From Aphelenchoides besseyi (lineage: Eukaryota; Nematoda; Chromadorea; Rhabditida; Aphelenchoididae), in contig JAMPIQ010000002.1 in NCBI GenBank assembly GCA_024699855.1, positions 13,702,001-13,766,000 on the forward strand: a DNA stretch of 64,000 nucleotides. The letters are read 5' to 3'. Below are positions 12,101-25,389 of the stretch, piece after piece (the first letter of the stretch is position 1; each line of letters begins with the position of its first letter). Under the pieces are notes generated by a model. The model made no database searches. It was not told the origin of the DNA and was given only the letters and a program-made list of their open reading frames with translations. Position numbers and translations under genes: made by a program.

Positions 12101-14912
12101 CTCCGTCAAGTACCCAGCAGCCTACAGAAATTGGAGGACACAGAAGAAGATTCTACTTATTATTGCCATTACGTGGATTGTTCCAAGCGTCCTATTCTCA
12201 GTTTCAATTTTCGGGTACAGTTTATTTTCGGGTCGTGGAAGAATCCTCAAAGACGACGAATGCTACGTGAGTTCACGTCACGATTCGATTTACTTTCTTG
12301 TAGGTTCAATTCATGACAAACGCTTATTTGAACATGGGAATGTACATTGTCTATTATTGGTCCACTTTAGCTCTTATGCTCTACTGTTATTACGGCATTT
12401 ACACGGCCGCCAAACAATTGGCAATAAAAAGCGATCAGGTACGTCGATCTAATGATACATTTTCGTTAAAGCATACGAAGAGCAAATCTCTTTTTGTTCT
12501 TTGTGGCCGATGACAACATCGAGAGTGAAGTTCGAAAAGAAGTCTGTTGTTCGCGAAATTTTAATTGTTGCCTAATGTTTCGTAAACAGTCATTCGCCAA
12601 AACAAAACGAACGTAACATACGATTTGTTTTGACTGTGACAATTAAAAAGCAAACAAAAACGAAATTGCTCTTTCAAACTGAAACTCGATCAAATGAGCT
12701 CATTGAAGTCCTGGTATTTGTTTCGTAGTCTAACATTTAAATTTGCAGAAACAGAAACGTTTGGCTTTGTTATCGGAGATGCGAAAAACGAACAAACGAG
12801 ACACTCCATCGATAATTGCCGCTTCTGAGGCCAACTTATCGAATAGTGCCGCCGAATCACAAGCGGACACATCCGATTCCATTTACTCAAGGTCAGTTAG
12901 ACGTCGAGCTTACTGCTGATGACGACGAAATGATGACGCGAAACAATATGACCGGAAATCAAAAGCTGTGCGGGTGGATTCTTCGCGTGGAATTCGAGTT
13001 CAGTAGCTCGCAAGAGGATGCACGTTGCTCGCTTTGCCCGAGGCTCTGTGGGTCGATAGCGAGGCTAATTTAACTTTATCATCGCTTCATCATCAGCCAT
13101 TGCGTTTTTGCTGTTCCGCACCGCTTCAACGTGTTTATGCTCTCAACGGACACACGTCTTCCTATCGCGCGCTTTTGCGGTACTTTTCCTCTTCGTCAAT
13201 CCGAACAAATTCAATTTGGCCTTCCGACTCTCGGCGTTTATCTTCTCCCTACGGTGTTTTTTCGACTACGAATTCCCAAACATCTCTTGTCAACCTCCAT
13301 CACAGCGAATTTGGACAGCGTCAACAGAATCTGTAGCACGTAAACTTAATAAAAGAAATTTGCAACAACACTGATCTCGTCATCAGTCTTCTGAAACATG
13401 TTTCTATACAAAAACTCATGCGAAACGATGACGTTTTTGCGTCCGAAAATCCTTCTAATCAATAGCCGATTCAAGAAAGTTTTCTCGTAAAGTTTGTGGA
13501 TTACCATCTTCAAACTGTCTCGGGCTCTAATACCAGTAGATTGATCAGAATCGTTTAAAGGGAATTAAACACCAGCAAACAGTTGTTGGCCGCCAATAAA
13601 CTACAGCAACAGTTCACCATTCAATGTGGATTACTGCTTTCAATTGCCTTTTAATCTCACTCTTATGACATTTAAAGTAAACAACCGTATGGTGTATGAA
13701 ACAAAAATACCAAGTCTCATGTAAATGCATTTCAGGAACAACATCATTAACGTGACAATTGACAACGGCAAAGTCGTCAAAAATGCAATGGAAAGCCAAT
13801 CGACAGAGAAATCGTTGGACAAAATGGAAAGAACTTGGAACAAGTCATTCGAACAATCGGAACGTTCATTCGATCGTTCATTCGACAAATCGGAACGATC
13901 GTTTGATCGCTCCGAACTCACCGAAAAATCGTTGGATCGACCGGAGATTTCGGAGCGTTCAATGGACTTGGAACCGAGCATTTCGATATCCGTGCATCCC
14001 GTCGATGTTGATGAAATCAGTTTTCCGTTCAGTATCGACGATGAGATACCGTTCATCGACGAGGACTCGTTGACGTCGTTAAGCAAAAGTATACGCGTGG
14101 AGAAGAACGCCATTCCATTGCATAGTTTTTTCAGAGAAAAGGTTTGAAATTCAACAAGTGATTGAAGCTTGAGTGTATTGTAGAACGGTCCATTTCCAGC
14201 AGTTGCCGTTCCCAGTAATACGCCCGCCTCACCGTCACCCGTATCTGCCTACATTTCTACAACACAAACGTCGATTAATTTCGTTCGTGCCGAGCCAATT
14301 ACTCTGCTGCCCGAACGTACAGCTGATCCATTGTTCTTGAACAACAACTATCGATCGTTATCGACGTGTGTTAAGCCGTGGAAGAAGCCTTCAGTCAACA
14401 ATCACCAATCACACGTTCATCGAAACACCTGCAGTTCGTTAATCGATCGACCAACAATGACTTCCGATACTCCGCCACATTCGAACAACACTTACGCCTC
14501 ATTGAGTGTGCTCGTAGAGAAATCGTCAAGTGCCAACGGACCGATGTCGATGCGACGATTGTTGACCGTAATGCGAAATCAAAGTGGCCGTCGAAGACCG
14601 AAACGACGAAAATTGGCGCAAGTCAAGAACATTCATTCACGTTCGGAAAACAGAGCTCGAAAAGCATTGCGTACGATCACCGTCATCCTGGGCACATTCG
14701 TCATCTTATGGACACCGTTCTACATTCTCGCTACGATCTATGGTTTCTGTGAACGTTGTAAAATATCGTACGAATTCAATTTGCTCTACACAATTAGCTA
14801 CTATCTTTGTTATGCCAACAGTGTGGTGAATCCGATATGCTACGCTTTCGCCAATCAGCAGTTTAAACGAGCATTCAAACGAATTCTTCACGGCGACTTT
14901 CGTCGTACTTGA
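9167..14912 (+). CDS. Muscarinic acetylcholine receptor-like GPCR (GAR-2 / arthropod B-type-like)
   Basis: Exons: 9167-9439, 11744-11875, 12013-12035, 12095-12266, 12304-12438, 12749-12891, 13736-14141 and 14184-14912, all phase-consistent. TM1-TM2 read [20 protein letters not shown] and FSLAVSDL. The TM3 exon gives [19 protein letters not shown], with the disulfide Cys and the ligand-binding Asp of amine receptors. The DRY region is D-R-F, then [14 protein letters not shown] as in muscarinic receptors. TM5 begins [15 protein letters not shown]6 is [20 protein letters not shown] and TM7 is [16 protein letters not shown]. It would respond to acetylcholine and signal through G proteins at neuronal or muscle membranes. 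The third cytoplasmic loop is very long, Ser/Glu/Arg-rich, with repeats of the type [20 protein letters not shown]. Intron 1 is 2.3 kb and intron 6 is 844 nt; intron 6 could hide another loop exon. Start: ATG at 9167 in a frame open further upstream. The exact muscarinic subtype is inferred. Confidence 0.85.
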
Positions 14913-17900
14913 ACGGTTTTTGTTGCTCTCAAAAACTAACCTGCTGTTTTCACATGAAACTCTGCGCACGATGTCACGGCTAAGATGGCAAAACGCCCAA
15001 AACGTGAGTTTTCGAACAACATCCCGCTGTGCTCAATTGATGTCAACGATTCTTACGTCTGTTGCTTGGAACATTTTGATCACCTACCGACCGACTACCG
15101 TAAAAACTCGTATGTACAAGATGTAACGTGTCTGTAAACTTTTATTTTCTATTAAACTGTGCTTTGAATTCGACGATCATTCTCAAAAATAAATGAATTT
15201 CTTGGCTTGTTTTATTGTTTACGTGTATCATACAAATGATGGAAATCATTCACTTCGATCTCGTACGATCGCTTTCAATCTCGACGAATACTTTTTGTTT
15301 CTGATCATGACGGAAAAAGAACGAAAGATGTGATGAACTCTACATTGCAGCTAATTTTCTATGGTTCGAAGTTTTCAAGCAAACTTGTGAACTGCTGCCC
15401 GCTGACAAACTTCAAGTGCTTCGCAAACGAAAACTCCCAGTGAACGGGCGAAGACATGAACGCCTGCTAAAATCGGTGGAATCACTTCCTGATGAACGCG
15501 TGCCAATCGCTAAACTGTCTTGACAGGCGGCCTTACCGTTGCAACTGTTGAATTAGCAGACAATCCAGCTCTCTCGTCATCTACGACCTTTATCATGAGC
15601 GTGATTGAAAACGAATACTGACGGATTATTGTGCCTTCACGGAGAATTTCATTCATGACTTTGAGAGCTTTTCAGACGCGTTTTCTCGTCTCATTTTCTA
15701 ACCGAAATGTTAAACGAGTGTTTTTAAACAAGTTTCTCAACAACCATCTTGTGCGAGTTCACGGGGTTCATATTTTTTTGAGTGCAACTTATACTCTCTA
15801 CTAATTGCAATGACAGTTTATTGCCTGGAATTTGTTTTTTGATGTTCTAGAATGCGTGCCTGAAGGTGTCGAGTAATCAATTCGAACGATCACGCGGAAC
15901 GGCCCGTCCAACTGCTGACCATTTGGCAGTTCGGTTTGCAGCTGTTAAACCTATGCAAATAGAAAGCCTTTAAAAGTCCTTTCATGGGAATTTACTTTGA
16001 CTATTCAGTGAATGCACTTGATGGGTTCGTTATTTTTTTATTTAGGGCGCTCAACATCGACCTTAAAAGTTTGATTTTCGTTAAATTTAACGAGAATTTA
16101 ACGGTACTCTTTAAAGACCCCCGCAAACGTTCTTTGGCGCGATCGGTTGACAAGGTCAATTGAGATGCTTCTTAGGGTGGATAGTCTGAAGACAATCAAA
16201 ATATTTTTCAAGTTGCAAAACGATGCAGACACTAACTATACCATTTCGCATAAACTCAATTAACTTTTGTTGTTCCGTATGCCGAATTCGTGATAAGTAA
16301 ACAAGTGGGCGCGAAGAAATTCTGTCTGCTCTTCCATCGATGATCGAAAACAACCACAGGGTAAACGGTCGGAGTGCGGTTACGTAATCATCGATCTTAA
16401 ACGTTCGTTGAGTTGTTTCTCGAAGCGTTTGGGGCGACGGAAGCGGACCGTAATGTTTGATTCGAAGATGACGCCTGTTTTTGTCTTGTTGACGAAAACT
16501 TGAGGACGAATCTTAGCAGCGAAAGTAAACATCGTTTTGTACTCCATTTGTAGTGTACGCCCATTCTCGTATGTGAATGCTTAACAGTTGAATTGCACCG
16601 TCGAAAACGGTGGGCGTCAATGAAGTGGCGAACGTTGAAATGATTTCCGTGCCTTTTGTGAGCGCTTTGCACCGTTTTTGTCGGTCTGAAGTACTCTCTC
16701 CTTAATTATGACAGACGATCGAACCAATTAAAAAAAGAGCTCCATAATGCGAAAGTATTTTCGATCATTAAAAATTTAAATTGCGCGACAAAACAGAAGT
16801 TGAACGAGCGGCCTGAGGAGCGTTGTTGTATTGCTCTTGGCGCGTACAATTCGCCAACAACGTCGTCGCCGAGTTCGTCGTTTTGTTCACGAGCAATTGC
16901 GGTCGTCTGCTTTTCACGCCGAACGATCGAAACTACTTTTGCGGCATACCGGGAATGTGATCTGAATGTTTGGGCAACAACGTCGGGTGTTGTTTTAGTT
17001 GTTTGTTTCAATTAGCAGTTCGATGAAAAGAATGAAACGACATACCGTCGGTTCGCTGTTGGAGTTCGAACTTTGATGCCTTCTAATCAACAGTTCGAAT
17101 GTTTTCACATGTTCGACTTGCTTCCGGACAGCAGTTCGGCGTTGTAAGGTGTCGAATCAAATGATCATTCTCGGGGTTTTCTTGCGACAAACTTCACGCC
17201 TTTGACTTCGAGTTGTAATCAGAAATCTGAAACAGACAATCCAACCTTCTCATTTTCGTTTCGAATCTCAGTGACTGTAACCGATCATACGATTGCGTTC
17301 ATTTCTGATATGAGCGAAGACTGAACGTTATTATCAATTAGCCCAATTTCCAAGAGTTCCGACAAAACTTCCGAATTCGTTCGAACTTCCTCGTATACGC
17401 GGAGGTTAAGGCGGTGAACTTTCGAACTTAAAAAACGACTTCGCTATCGTTCATTTTAGTGATTACGTCAAAACTCGCAATCAGACGTTTTGCGAGCTGT
17501 TTTCGTGTTAACTGTTGACCTCCAACGACTTTCAAGTTACTCGTCTGTCCGGTTTGTTTTTTCCCGTTTCGATGATTGCGTAGAACGAGATTTCATTTGA
17601 CAAATTTCATCGAACTCAACTCATAAGAGCCTCATATTTCGATTATAAAACTGAAATCACTTTTCATCACAACTTCCCGTTTAATTTGATTGCTTTCAGA
17701 ACTAACGATCGTAATTTTTGTAATCATAGGATTTCTCCTGAAGCGCCTAAGACCACATGTCCCTTCTATTTATCCATAACCGCAAACGAATTAATGTAAA
17801 ACGCTCAAGATTACGATCTTGTAACTCTTGGATTGCGGCGTTCTTCGAATTCCTTTGCGCTTCATTCGATTGGCGTGAAAATAAGCCCAACGAGTGATTG

Positions 17901-18647
17901 ACGAATTACCTATTCAACATTTCATTTCGAATGTTTGCTTATGCACGTATCCGAAGTTCAGACGTCGAAAAAACGAATAGCTTTTTGACATTCATTGAAG
18001 AATAAGAACTTCATGATCTTATTCACAGTCATCTCTTGAATTCCAAATTTGAATAAAGCGATCAGTCGAGATGATCAATCGAAAACACGCTTCGTCGTTC
18101 CGATTTCGCTTCGAGTGACCCAAATCCGGAGCTTAAAAACTTCGATCCCTCGGCGCCGAAAATCGTCGCCTCACTTCTCACCTTCTTCTTTTCCCTCGTT
18201 TAAATTTTCGACTTTATAGAGAGATCACAACCATTCATTTAAATGAAATGTCATTTGAAATCAGATTGATGTGTTGATGTTTGTTCTAATTGATGCCAAA
18301 CAACATGATCTGAAAACACGTTGGTGTCAGAAGTCGAAATCTTTTTCGCTGTCCATTTTATTATTTGAGTTTAGTAGCCAGTAGTCGAATGCAACAAAAA
18401 ATCCAGTTTTTGTACTTCTATTCGACTCAACTACGTGGTTTACACGAGTAATCCGGATTCAACAACACGCATCGTGCATTTTTGGATGATACCATTAGCT
18501 ATTGGACGCTTCAACAGTTTTTGTTTGGTCGTTGTCGTATCTTTCAGAGCTGAAGAATCGTTTTCGAGTTGCAATAACCATTGAATCTTCGTTTTTGTCG
18601 TGTTATATCGAGTTTGTGCTGTCAAGTGATTGATGGTTTCAGAGACA
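14913..18647. other. Intergenic, gene-poor
   Basis: Starts with the receptor's 3' UTR; an AATAAA lies at about 15188. A 50-codon frame at 14985-15137 begins with MAKRPKREF but I cannot tie it to any family. The remaining 3.4 kb shows no supported coding signal; the longest frame (16706-17011, minus) looks spurious. Confidence 0.4.
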
Positions 18648-20901
18648 ATGCACGAGAAAGAACCACCTTATACGTTAAAGCAATGGCACATTATTGCGAT
18701 TTCTGCGATTGTACTTTCAATTATTGTATTTACGGCATGTTTGGGTATTCTAATAGGATTACCATCGCTTATTGAAAAGAACATTCGAGATGTGAGTCGT
18801 ATGTTTGATGGATGACTAATCTGTGGATATTTTAGGGTGCAATGCTCACGGAAGGAAGTCCACTTTTGCCGAGATGGACGAATCCAAAATACACAATTAA
18901 AACAAGGATATGGACTTACTCGGTTAAGAATCCCGATGATGTGGTTAATGGAAGCAAACCGATTGTTAGCAAAACCGGTCCTTACGTGTTCGATCAAAGA
19001 CATCGACGAGAAGTGAGTAGACGGAACAAAGTTTGAATTTGAAAACCGGTTATTCGCTTATTTTACGTAAAGAATTCGACTTCGTAATACGAATGTTATC
19101 CAAACTTTCTGCCCAACAAAACAAAAATCGAATTGTCTCAGCAAGTTGCCATTCGTCACCATCTGTCAGACTGGGGCGGCACTTCTTATCTATCACTGAC
19201 AATCGCTTTCTGTGGCTATCAAGTCCCTTAACCACTCGACTATACGCGCGCGCAGTCTTCGGAACAGTTTTCCGAGTGAATAGGAAGCTAATTCATTTGC
19301 ATTCGTCGTTTTAATGATCTCATCGAACATTTGTAGATCTTGTCGAATGAAAACGGAACCGTCAAATACAAATTGTATCAGTCGTTTCATTTCAACGAGC
19401 ACGATTCGTGTCAAGAGTGCTATTTGCATAATCGTATTTGGATTCCGAACATGATCTTTCAAGCAAGCAAAGAAAGTAAAATTAAGGTGATCGTTGTTTC
19501 TTAGAAGTTTGTTGAAGCTGCTTCCAAACCAGCCACCGCAGCAGCAACAGCCGCTCTTGTTGTTCAGACGCCTTTTCTGGAAGTCGAAGTCGCTGAATTG
19601 TTGTTTGACGGCTATGTGGATCCCTTCTTAGATCAAGTGTGTGCAATACCGTTTGTTGGCTTCATTTGTGAATCGATTCTCGATCTTCCCGATCGAATTG
19701 GTTTGTTCCACGGCGTAAGTCGATTATTCGAATGACATAATGGAATCGTGCTTTTCAGAAGAACAATTCTTCTCCGGGCGTTTTCGAAGTTGATAACGGA
19801 GAACGAGATGGCGGTGAGAGTTTGGGAAAAATCATAAGCTACAACGGCGAGAAACTGACTCCGGAAAACTGGTGGTCAACAGCCGAAGCTCGTTCAATGA
19901 ACGGCACCGATGGCTCGTTGTTCAAACCGTTCATTTCGAAAACCGACAAAATCGATGTGTTTAGTCGTGATCTGTGCAGGTAAGAGATTCATTTACAAGT
20001 CGTACTAAAACTTGCTTTTAGATCAATTCAAATGACATTCAAAGAAGAAGTCTCATACGGACGTTTAACTGCCTATCGATTTGTACTGCCTGCCGATAAT
20101 TTTGATTATTCGTTGCCTAAAAACTCGGGTTTTTGCTACGATACCGGAAAAACATTTTTTGATCAACAGAACAGTACGTGTCTTCCAAACGGACTGTTGG
20201 ACGTGTCGAGATGTCAACGAGGTAAAAAATTGCTTAAACACGTAGAACTCTTTTGTTTAGGCGAACCACCAGTCGTTGTTTCATTACCCAACTTCTTGTA
20301 TGCTCCTGACTATGTTCACGATGCTATTGAGGGTTTGCCAGAGGTCGATCCGGAACGAGATGAAATTCAAGTCGATCTTGAGCCTCGTTTGGGAGCTGTT
20401 ATCACGGCCAAACGACGATTTCAAATCAACGTCGCAATGTGGAAAGGAGATAACTTGGTTGTAACGTTCGTTTATATTCGTATACAACCATTCGATTACG
20501 AACTTTCAGTGGTCTCGATTTGAGTCGATTCCGAAACAGCATTGTGCCCGTGATTTCAATTGAAGAATATGCGGAGATCGACAGAGAAACGATGTCGATT
20601 ATCAAAGAGAATCTGATTAACATGGAAACTGCGGTTCGTTTTGCCGCAACCAGTGGAGTTATTAGTTCGCTGATTGCCGGAGTTATGGTCGTGATATACA
20701 TTGGTCATAGAGTAAGAGCAATACGAAAACAAGATAAAATTGCGTCTGTTTCAGACGGGAAGAATAAAAAAGGTTATCAAACGCGCAACGATTCGTGTCA
20801 AAGATTCGACTAAAACAGCTCCCGCCGTTATGGTTGTTAAACCGACGGAAGAACAAGCAACACCGATCACCGCTCATCCACATGAATCATCACAGTTCTA
20901 A
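18648..20901 (+). CDS. CD36/SCARB family membrane protein, tandem copy A
   Basis: Nine exons: 18648-18791, 18836-19012, 19337-19486, 19505-19714, 19759-19979, 20022-20221, 20261-20465, 20510-20711 and 20755-20901, about 550 aa. Family role: class B scavenger receptors bind lipids or lipoproteins at the plasma membrane or endolysosome. Topology is the family's two-TM hairpin: an N-terminal TM (AISAIVLSIIVFTACLGILI) and a C-terminal TM (SGVISSLIAGVMVVIYIG) around a large ectodomain. Landmarks: KTGPYVFDQ, ARSMNGTDGSLFKPF, YRFVLPADNF, GLLDVSRCQRG and VVVSLPNFLY. The cytoplasmic tail is basic near the membrane and ends in ESSQF, with no dileucine signal. A splice acceptor (GTTTCAG) lies 5 nt before ATG. 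Intron 2 is unusually long (324 nt) and holds a tRNA-like sequence. Intron 6 (39 nt) is a multiple of three without stops. The donor after 20465 (GTTCGT) is weak. Confidence 0.88.
19195..19255 (-). repeat. tRNA-like (SINE-type) fragment in an intron of CD36-family gene A
   Basis: On the minus strand this reads TATAGTCGAGTGGTTAAGG, which fits a pol III A-box/D-arm. It shares ATAGTCGAGTG with the minus-strand copy near 62.47 kb. It lies in an intron about six times longer than its neighbours, which suggests an insertion. No clear B box follows, so it is at best a truncated copy. Confidence 0.35.
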
Positions 20902-21637
20902 TGTTTACTGTCTCGAATTTTCACTAGTCAGTTGACTGAATGGTCATTGTTTTTACTCGATTGTTAGAGCCGGTATTCAAATTACTGTAGTGCCTTATTT
21001 TTGTAAATTCTCCACATCTGCTTTAATGCAATCTGACTTGTTGTTTGTTGCTCGAATTGTTTTTATTCGATGGAGATTCCAACTAATCACATGCTTTGAG
21101 CCAATGGATGATAAGTGCGTGATTGCACTCGTAGAGTCTGTTTATTCGATTTCTCTCAACCGCTAAGTGATTAGTCATCGTTCGACGACTCTGTTTATCC
21201 GTCATTAAGCCATGACTTTCGGGTGGTCTTCAAATTGTTTTCGCATACTCGTTTGTAATCATCAGCTTTTTCTAATCGTTTCCCGGTAATTTGCGTTTAA
21301 ATTAACTTCATTTATTGATTTCTATTTATTTCTGAAGTTCATTTATTAAGAAATAAACTTGCAATTACGTAAATGACCTTAAAGATCTTAAGTGGAAGAT
21401 ACTTCTTGACTTCTGTTTGAAACACTTTTCTACTCGAACTGTTGAGGCTCGAGAGTTGTCGTTGGACGAGTCGACCGACTGAAACGTTATCGATTTTGCG
21501 TGCTTTCACGATGTCTATATTGCCGTTTATTCAGCGGTTGTTTACGTTCGTTTGAGTTGAACTTGTTTTTGTTTCGAAATTTTGACACCCAGAAAAGTTT
21601 GGTGATTAGTTTGTTTAGGGACTTCAAAACACTTGAA
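20902..21637. other. Spacer between tandem CD36-family genes
   Basis: AT-rich spacer with no supported frame. A TTGTTTAG acceptor at 21611-21618 precedes the next start codon by 19 nt. Confidence 0.4.
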
Positions 21638-23511
21638 ATGCAGTGTGACAAGTACCGAATCGGTATGGCTGCTATGGCAGTTTTCGTTTTTCTTCTCGGA
21701 GCCGTCGGAACGTTCTTGTACTTTGACGTTCCACTGATTATTCGCCGAAAAATCAGCGAAGTAAGTAATCGACGTTTAATCAACTAGTAGCCACATCTTT
21801 CAGCAAACATTCTTGGGTTTCGATGCTTCGGGAAACTACACAAACACGACGCAGAAGTGGTTGTCGCCGCAGTTCAAATTCCAGTTGGATGTTTGGACGT
21901 ACTCGGTTCAGAATCCGACAGATGTGGTCAAAGTCTACGGCACGAAACCGATTCTCGTACAAAAAGGTCCGTATACGTTTGAGTAAGTGCTTATTGAAAG
22001 TATTCTTTTGACGACGTCGTTTAGCGAATTTCAATCGAAACAAGCTGCTTTCACGGAGAACAACACTCGAGTTTTCTATCGAAACAAACGCGTTTACTAT
22101 TTCAACCGAGCAAAATCGTGTCCAACTTGTAGTCTGGACGATTTTGTTACTGTGCCAAACATTGTGTTGCAGGTTGGAAGAATTTTCACACAACCATGTG
22201 ATTATAATCGAAGTTTAGAGCATTTTGGACAAAATCAAAAACAGCAAAGTTCTGCAAATTGCATTCGACACACTTCTTCAGTCGGCTGGTGAAACCGTTT
22301 TCCTTAAGGTTACGGTTGGCGAGTTGTTATTCGATGGCTACAAAGATCCGTTCTTGAGCAAATGGTGTTCGAACGAGTTCCTTCGTACGATCTGCAAAGC
22401 TCTTGCTATTCCGGACAAAATCGGATTGTTCTATAAGGTAACTGAATTGCTATTGATTCATTTAAGAGTTCGTTTTTAGCGTAACAACACTTACGATCCG
22501 AAATACGAAATCAACACTGGACTTCAAAGTGTCGATTTGATTGGAAAAGTTTACTCGTACGACGACAAGAAAACGACCAAGAGTTGGTATGGACCATACG
22601 CACGAATGATCAACGGCACTGACGGCCAGTTGTTTGCACCCGGTTTGGATCGACGGGATTCGAACATCTTACAGTTATTCATCGGACAAATTTGTCGGTT
22701 AGTACACAATCAAATTACATAGCAAACGCTTTTTTAGCACAATCGAATTGGAATACAATGGTAAAATGGACTTCCAAGGCGTTCCCGTCTATCTCTATCA
22801 TCCGGCAAAATCAATGAATGATGTTGAGCGACAACGTGAACTCGGTTTTTGCAATCCGGACACCCCGACCTACTTCCAAAATACGTACATTCAACACAAT
22901 GGATGTTTGCCTGCTGGACTCATGGACATGTCGAGTTGTTTGCCCGGTAATCCACGTGCCTACATCAGTCAACCGCACTTCTACGGTTCGAATAGCGCTC
23001 TTCGTGATGCTCTTCGTGGAATGCCCGAACCGACGAAATCCGACGATACGGTCGTTGGAATTGAACCGGCTTCCGGAGTGGTCACATTTGCTCAGCAACA
23101 TACACAGTTGAATTTGGGTCTTATCAACGGAACATTATCGTAAGTTCAGTATCTCGAGTTTCGACAACTTTTTCAGTTCGTTTGCGAACATGACTTCTCG
23201 TATTATTCCCATCATTTGGCTCAATGATTCTGTCGTTTTTGACAACGATACTCGTGCACAATTGTTAGAACTGACGAACTACCGATCGTATTCGTTCGGC
23301 TTCAGTTTGGCATTTTACGTCTTCGCTTTCATTTGCACTTTGTCGATTGTTGGAATCTACATTGTTCGTCGACGTCAAGAATCGGTAATCGAAACAGCAG
23401 AGTCCAAGTGCTTAACACCAATGATTTCAGGATATCGAACACACACTGTTGGAGGACACCGATGAATTGCCAACTGAAGAAAACCCAAATCTGATTAGTT
23501 CTGATGCCTAA
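21638..23511 (+). CDS. CD36/SCARB family protein, tandem copy B, LIMP-2-like with lysosomal sorting signal
   Basis: Eight exons: 21638-21760, 21804-21982, 22025-22172, 22219-22437, 22480-22697, 22738-23139, 23177-23384 and 23431-23511, phases consistent, about 525 aa. N-terminal TM around AMAVFVFLLGAVGTFLYF and C-terminal TM around FSLAFYVFAFICTLSIVGI. Family landmarks: QKGPYTFDEF, WYGPYARMINGTDGQLFAPG, GVPVYLYHP, GLMDMSSCLPG and IIPIIWLND. The ectodomain has several N-glycosylation sequons. The tail ends EENPNLISSDA, an acidic dileucine signal E-N-P-N-L-I close to the C terminus, in the position where vertebrate LIMP-2 carries its DERAPLI signal. By analogy the protein should go to lysosomes, whereas copy A should not use this route. 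The two genes are head-to-tail on the same strand 0.7 kb apart and share several intron positions, indicating an old tandem duplication; sequence divergence is large. Confidence 0.9.
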
Positions 23512-25389
23512 GTGGATAGCTTCCAATTGTTTGTACTTTCTCATATTTTTTGCTAAATTTACACTTATCTTTGGGTTATAGTTCGGATACATCGGGTAAT
23601 CCCAAAACAGCAAGACCCAGTACAGAGTATAATATGTCTCGGTTGTTGTTTCCCGATTATAAATGTTCTATATAGTAGTCAGCATTCGTAAATTGTAATT
23701 TTCCCGTTTGTTTCATCGATCTTTTCTTGTTCATAAACTTAAATGGGTTCGCTAAAAACCACTTCTTGTTCTTCACTTCTAACATAATATGCGACCAACG
23801 GGTTTACTCGATGCTGCTTTCAAAGAACAGTAAAAAGTTGCTACAAACACGTTCGAGCTTTCAATACAACAGAGTACATGAATCGCAATTGGGGACTACA
23901 AAATACCTTCAAACAAAGAAATACATTTATAACTTCAGGAGATTAACACAAACAGATGGATAAACCGCAAATTCTCGATAGCATTGACAAGTAAAATTGC
24001 AAAAAAACATAGGCATTAAACAGCTCCTACGTAAAAGAACCAATAGTTTGGTCACAGGTTCGGTCGGCCATGAGAGTTCATGTTTTTCAATAATATTATG
24101 AAGGTGGCACGAAGCAACATTACGGAAGTCTTGGAAGTAAGTTTCAATGTGATGCGAGAACTTTTATGTTTACTTTCTTTTTTTACAATGTTTAAAACGC
24201 TTTTTGCAGCGAGGAGGATCACTCAAGACGTTCAGTGTAAACATCCAAAACAAAAACTAATTCACCTGTCGAGTTACGAAAAGAAAAGCATCGTTGTAAC
24301 TTTCACTATTCTTGCTGTTTTTCTACTGTGAGATAAATAACTGGCAATTCGTTAGCATTGAGTTTGCGACCATTGAGGTTGCTGTTGCACTGACTCCACA
24401 GCTGGAAATTAAGGTTTAACGGCTGAAAACCATGGTGTTGCTGGTGATTGTAACTTCAATGGAATCAAATTACAAACGAAAATACATCCACTAAAAACCG
24501 CTGTTTTAGATTTGTTTCTTCAATTGCCAACTCTTAAATTTTAGGTGGTCGCTAAAGAAGATAATGGAGAGTTCGAAACAAGTAATGGGTTAAGTGTTGC
24601 GTTAAAGAAAGAACGAGTAATTAGTTGTGTTCGTTGAATTCCTCTAATCTCAACTGTTTAGTACTCGATTCCGCGAAAAGAGTGCGAAAGGTTGGTCAAG
24701 AACGAATTTTTTCTTTTCAACGATCGAATGATGAGCATTGGGAGAGACTGCACTCGCGGGACAAGAATATTCGACAAAATGGCAAAATAATGGCAACAGC
24801 AAAAACGATATGATCAACAACATGCGACGTTTAACGCGAAATTCGGCATCAAGCTCAATGGTTTGTGGAAATCTAAACAGACATAAACTTCTTTCTATCG
24901 CTGCTTTTCTCCTCAGCATCGTCTTCTTCCTTCGCTCTGATCTTTTGGCACATCACTCAATTTGCCGTTTCGTCCAATTCAAAAATTTCGCGCTGTCAAA
25001 TCAAAATCGTGGATTTTAAGAACCTTTTTAGCGGTCTTCTCAAACAAGAAAATGTGGATTCAATAAATGTTAAAACGATAGTGTAATGAGCAATCTTTAC
25101 TGTCTGTTCATAGTCGTTGGGTCAATCGCTATCCGGCAATAGTCGAGTAAAACTTCTATAATTCTCCTGCTTGAAGTTCGAATGATCGGTAGTGATCGTA
25201 TTTCTGATTCGCATGTCATGAATTTCCAAATGCGATACCGTACATTAGATACTCATTGCTAGAGCAAATAAAATGGCCTAAGACAGAGAAAGACGGAGAT
25301 AATTTGTCAAATTTTTATTATAATGAATTAAAAACACATAATTTTCTTGAGTATTTTTGATATGAAAACAAAGACGTCAATTGTTCAAT
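23512..25389. other. Intergenic, convergent ends
   Basis: About 1.9 kb between convergent genes. AT-rich, only short frames (24080-24331 +, 24650-24919 -), none recognisable or splice-supported. Confidence 0.4.

Noticed and set aside
13858..13960. CRISPR-like or satellite array
   Set aside because: The short repeats ([16 protein letters not shown]) are a low-complexity coding repeat in the receptor's third intracellular loop.
14985..15137. 50-codon frame starting MAKRPKREF after the receptor stop
   Set aside because: Lies in the likely 3' UTR, before the AATAAA; no family and no acceptor signal.
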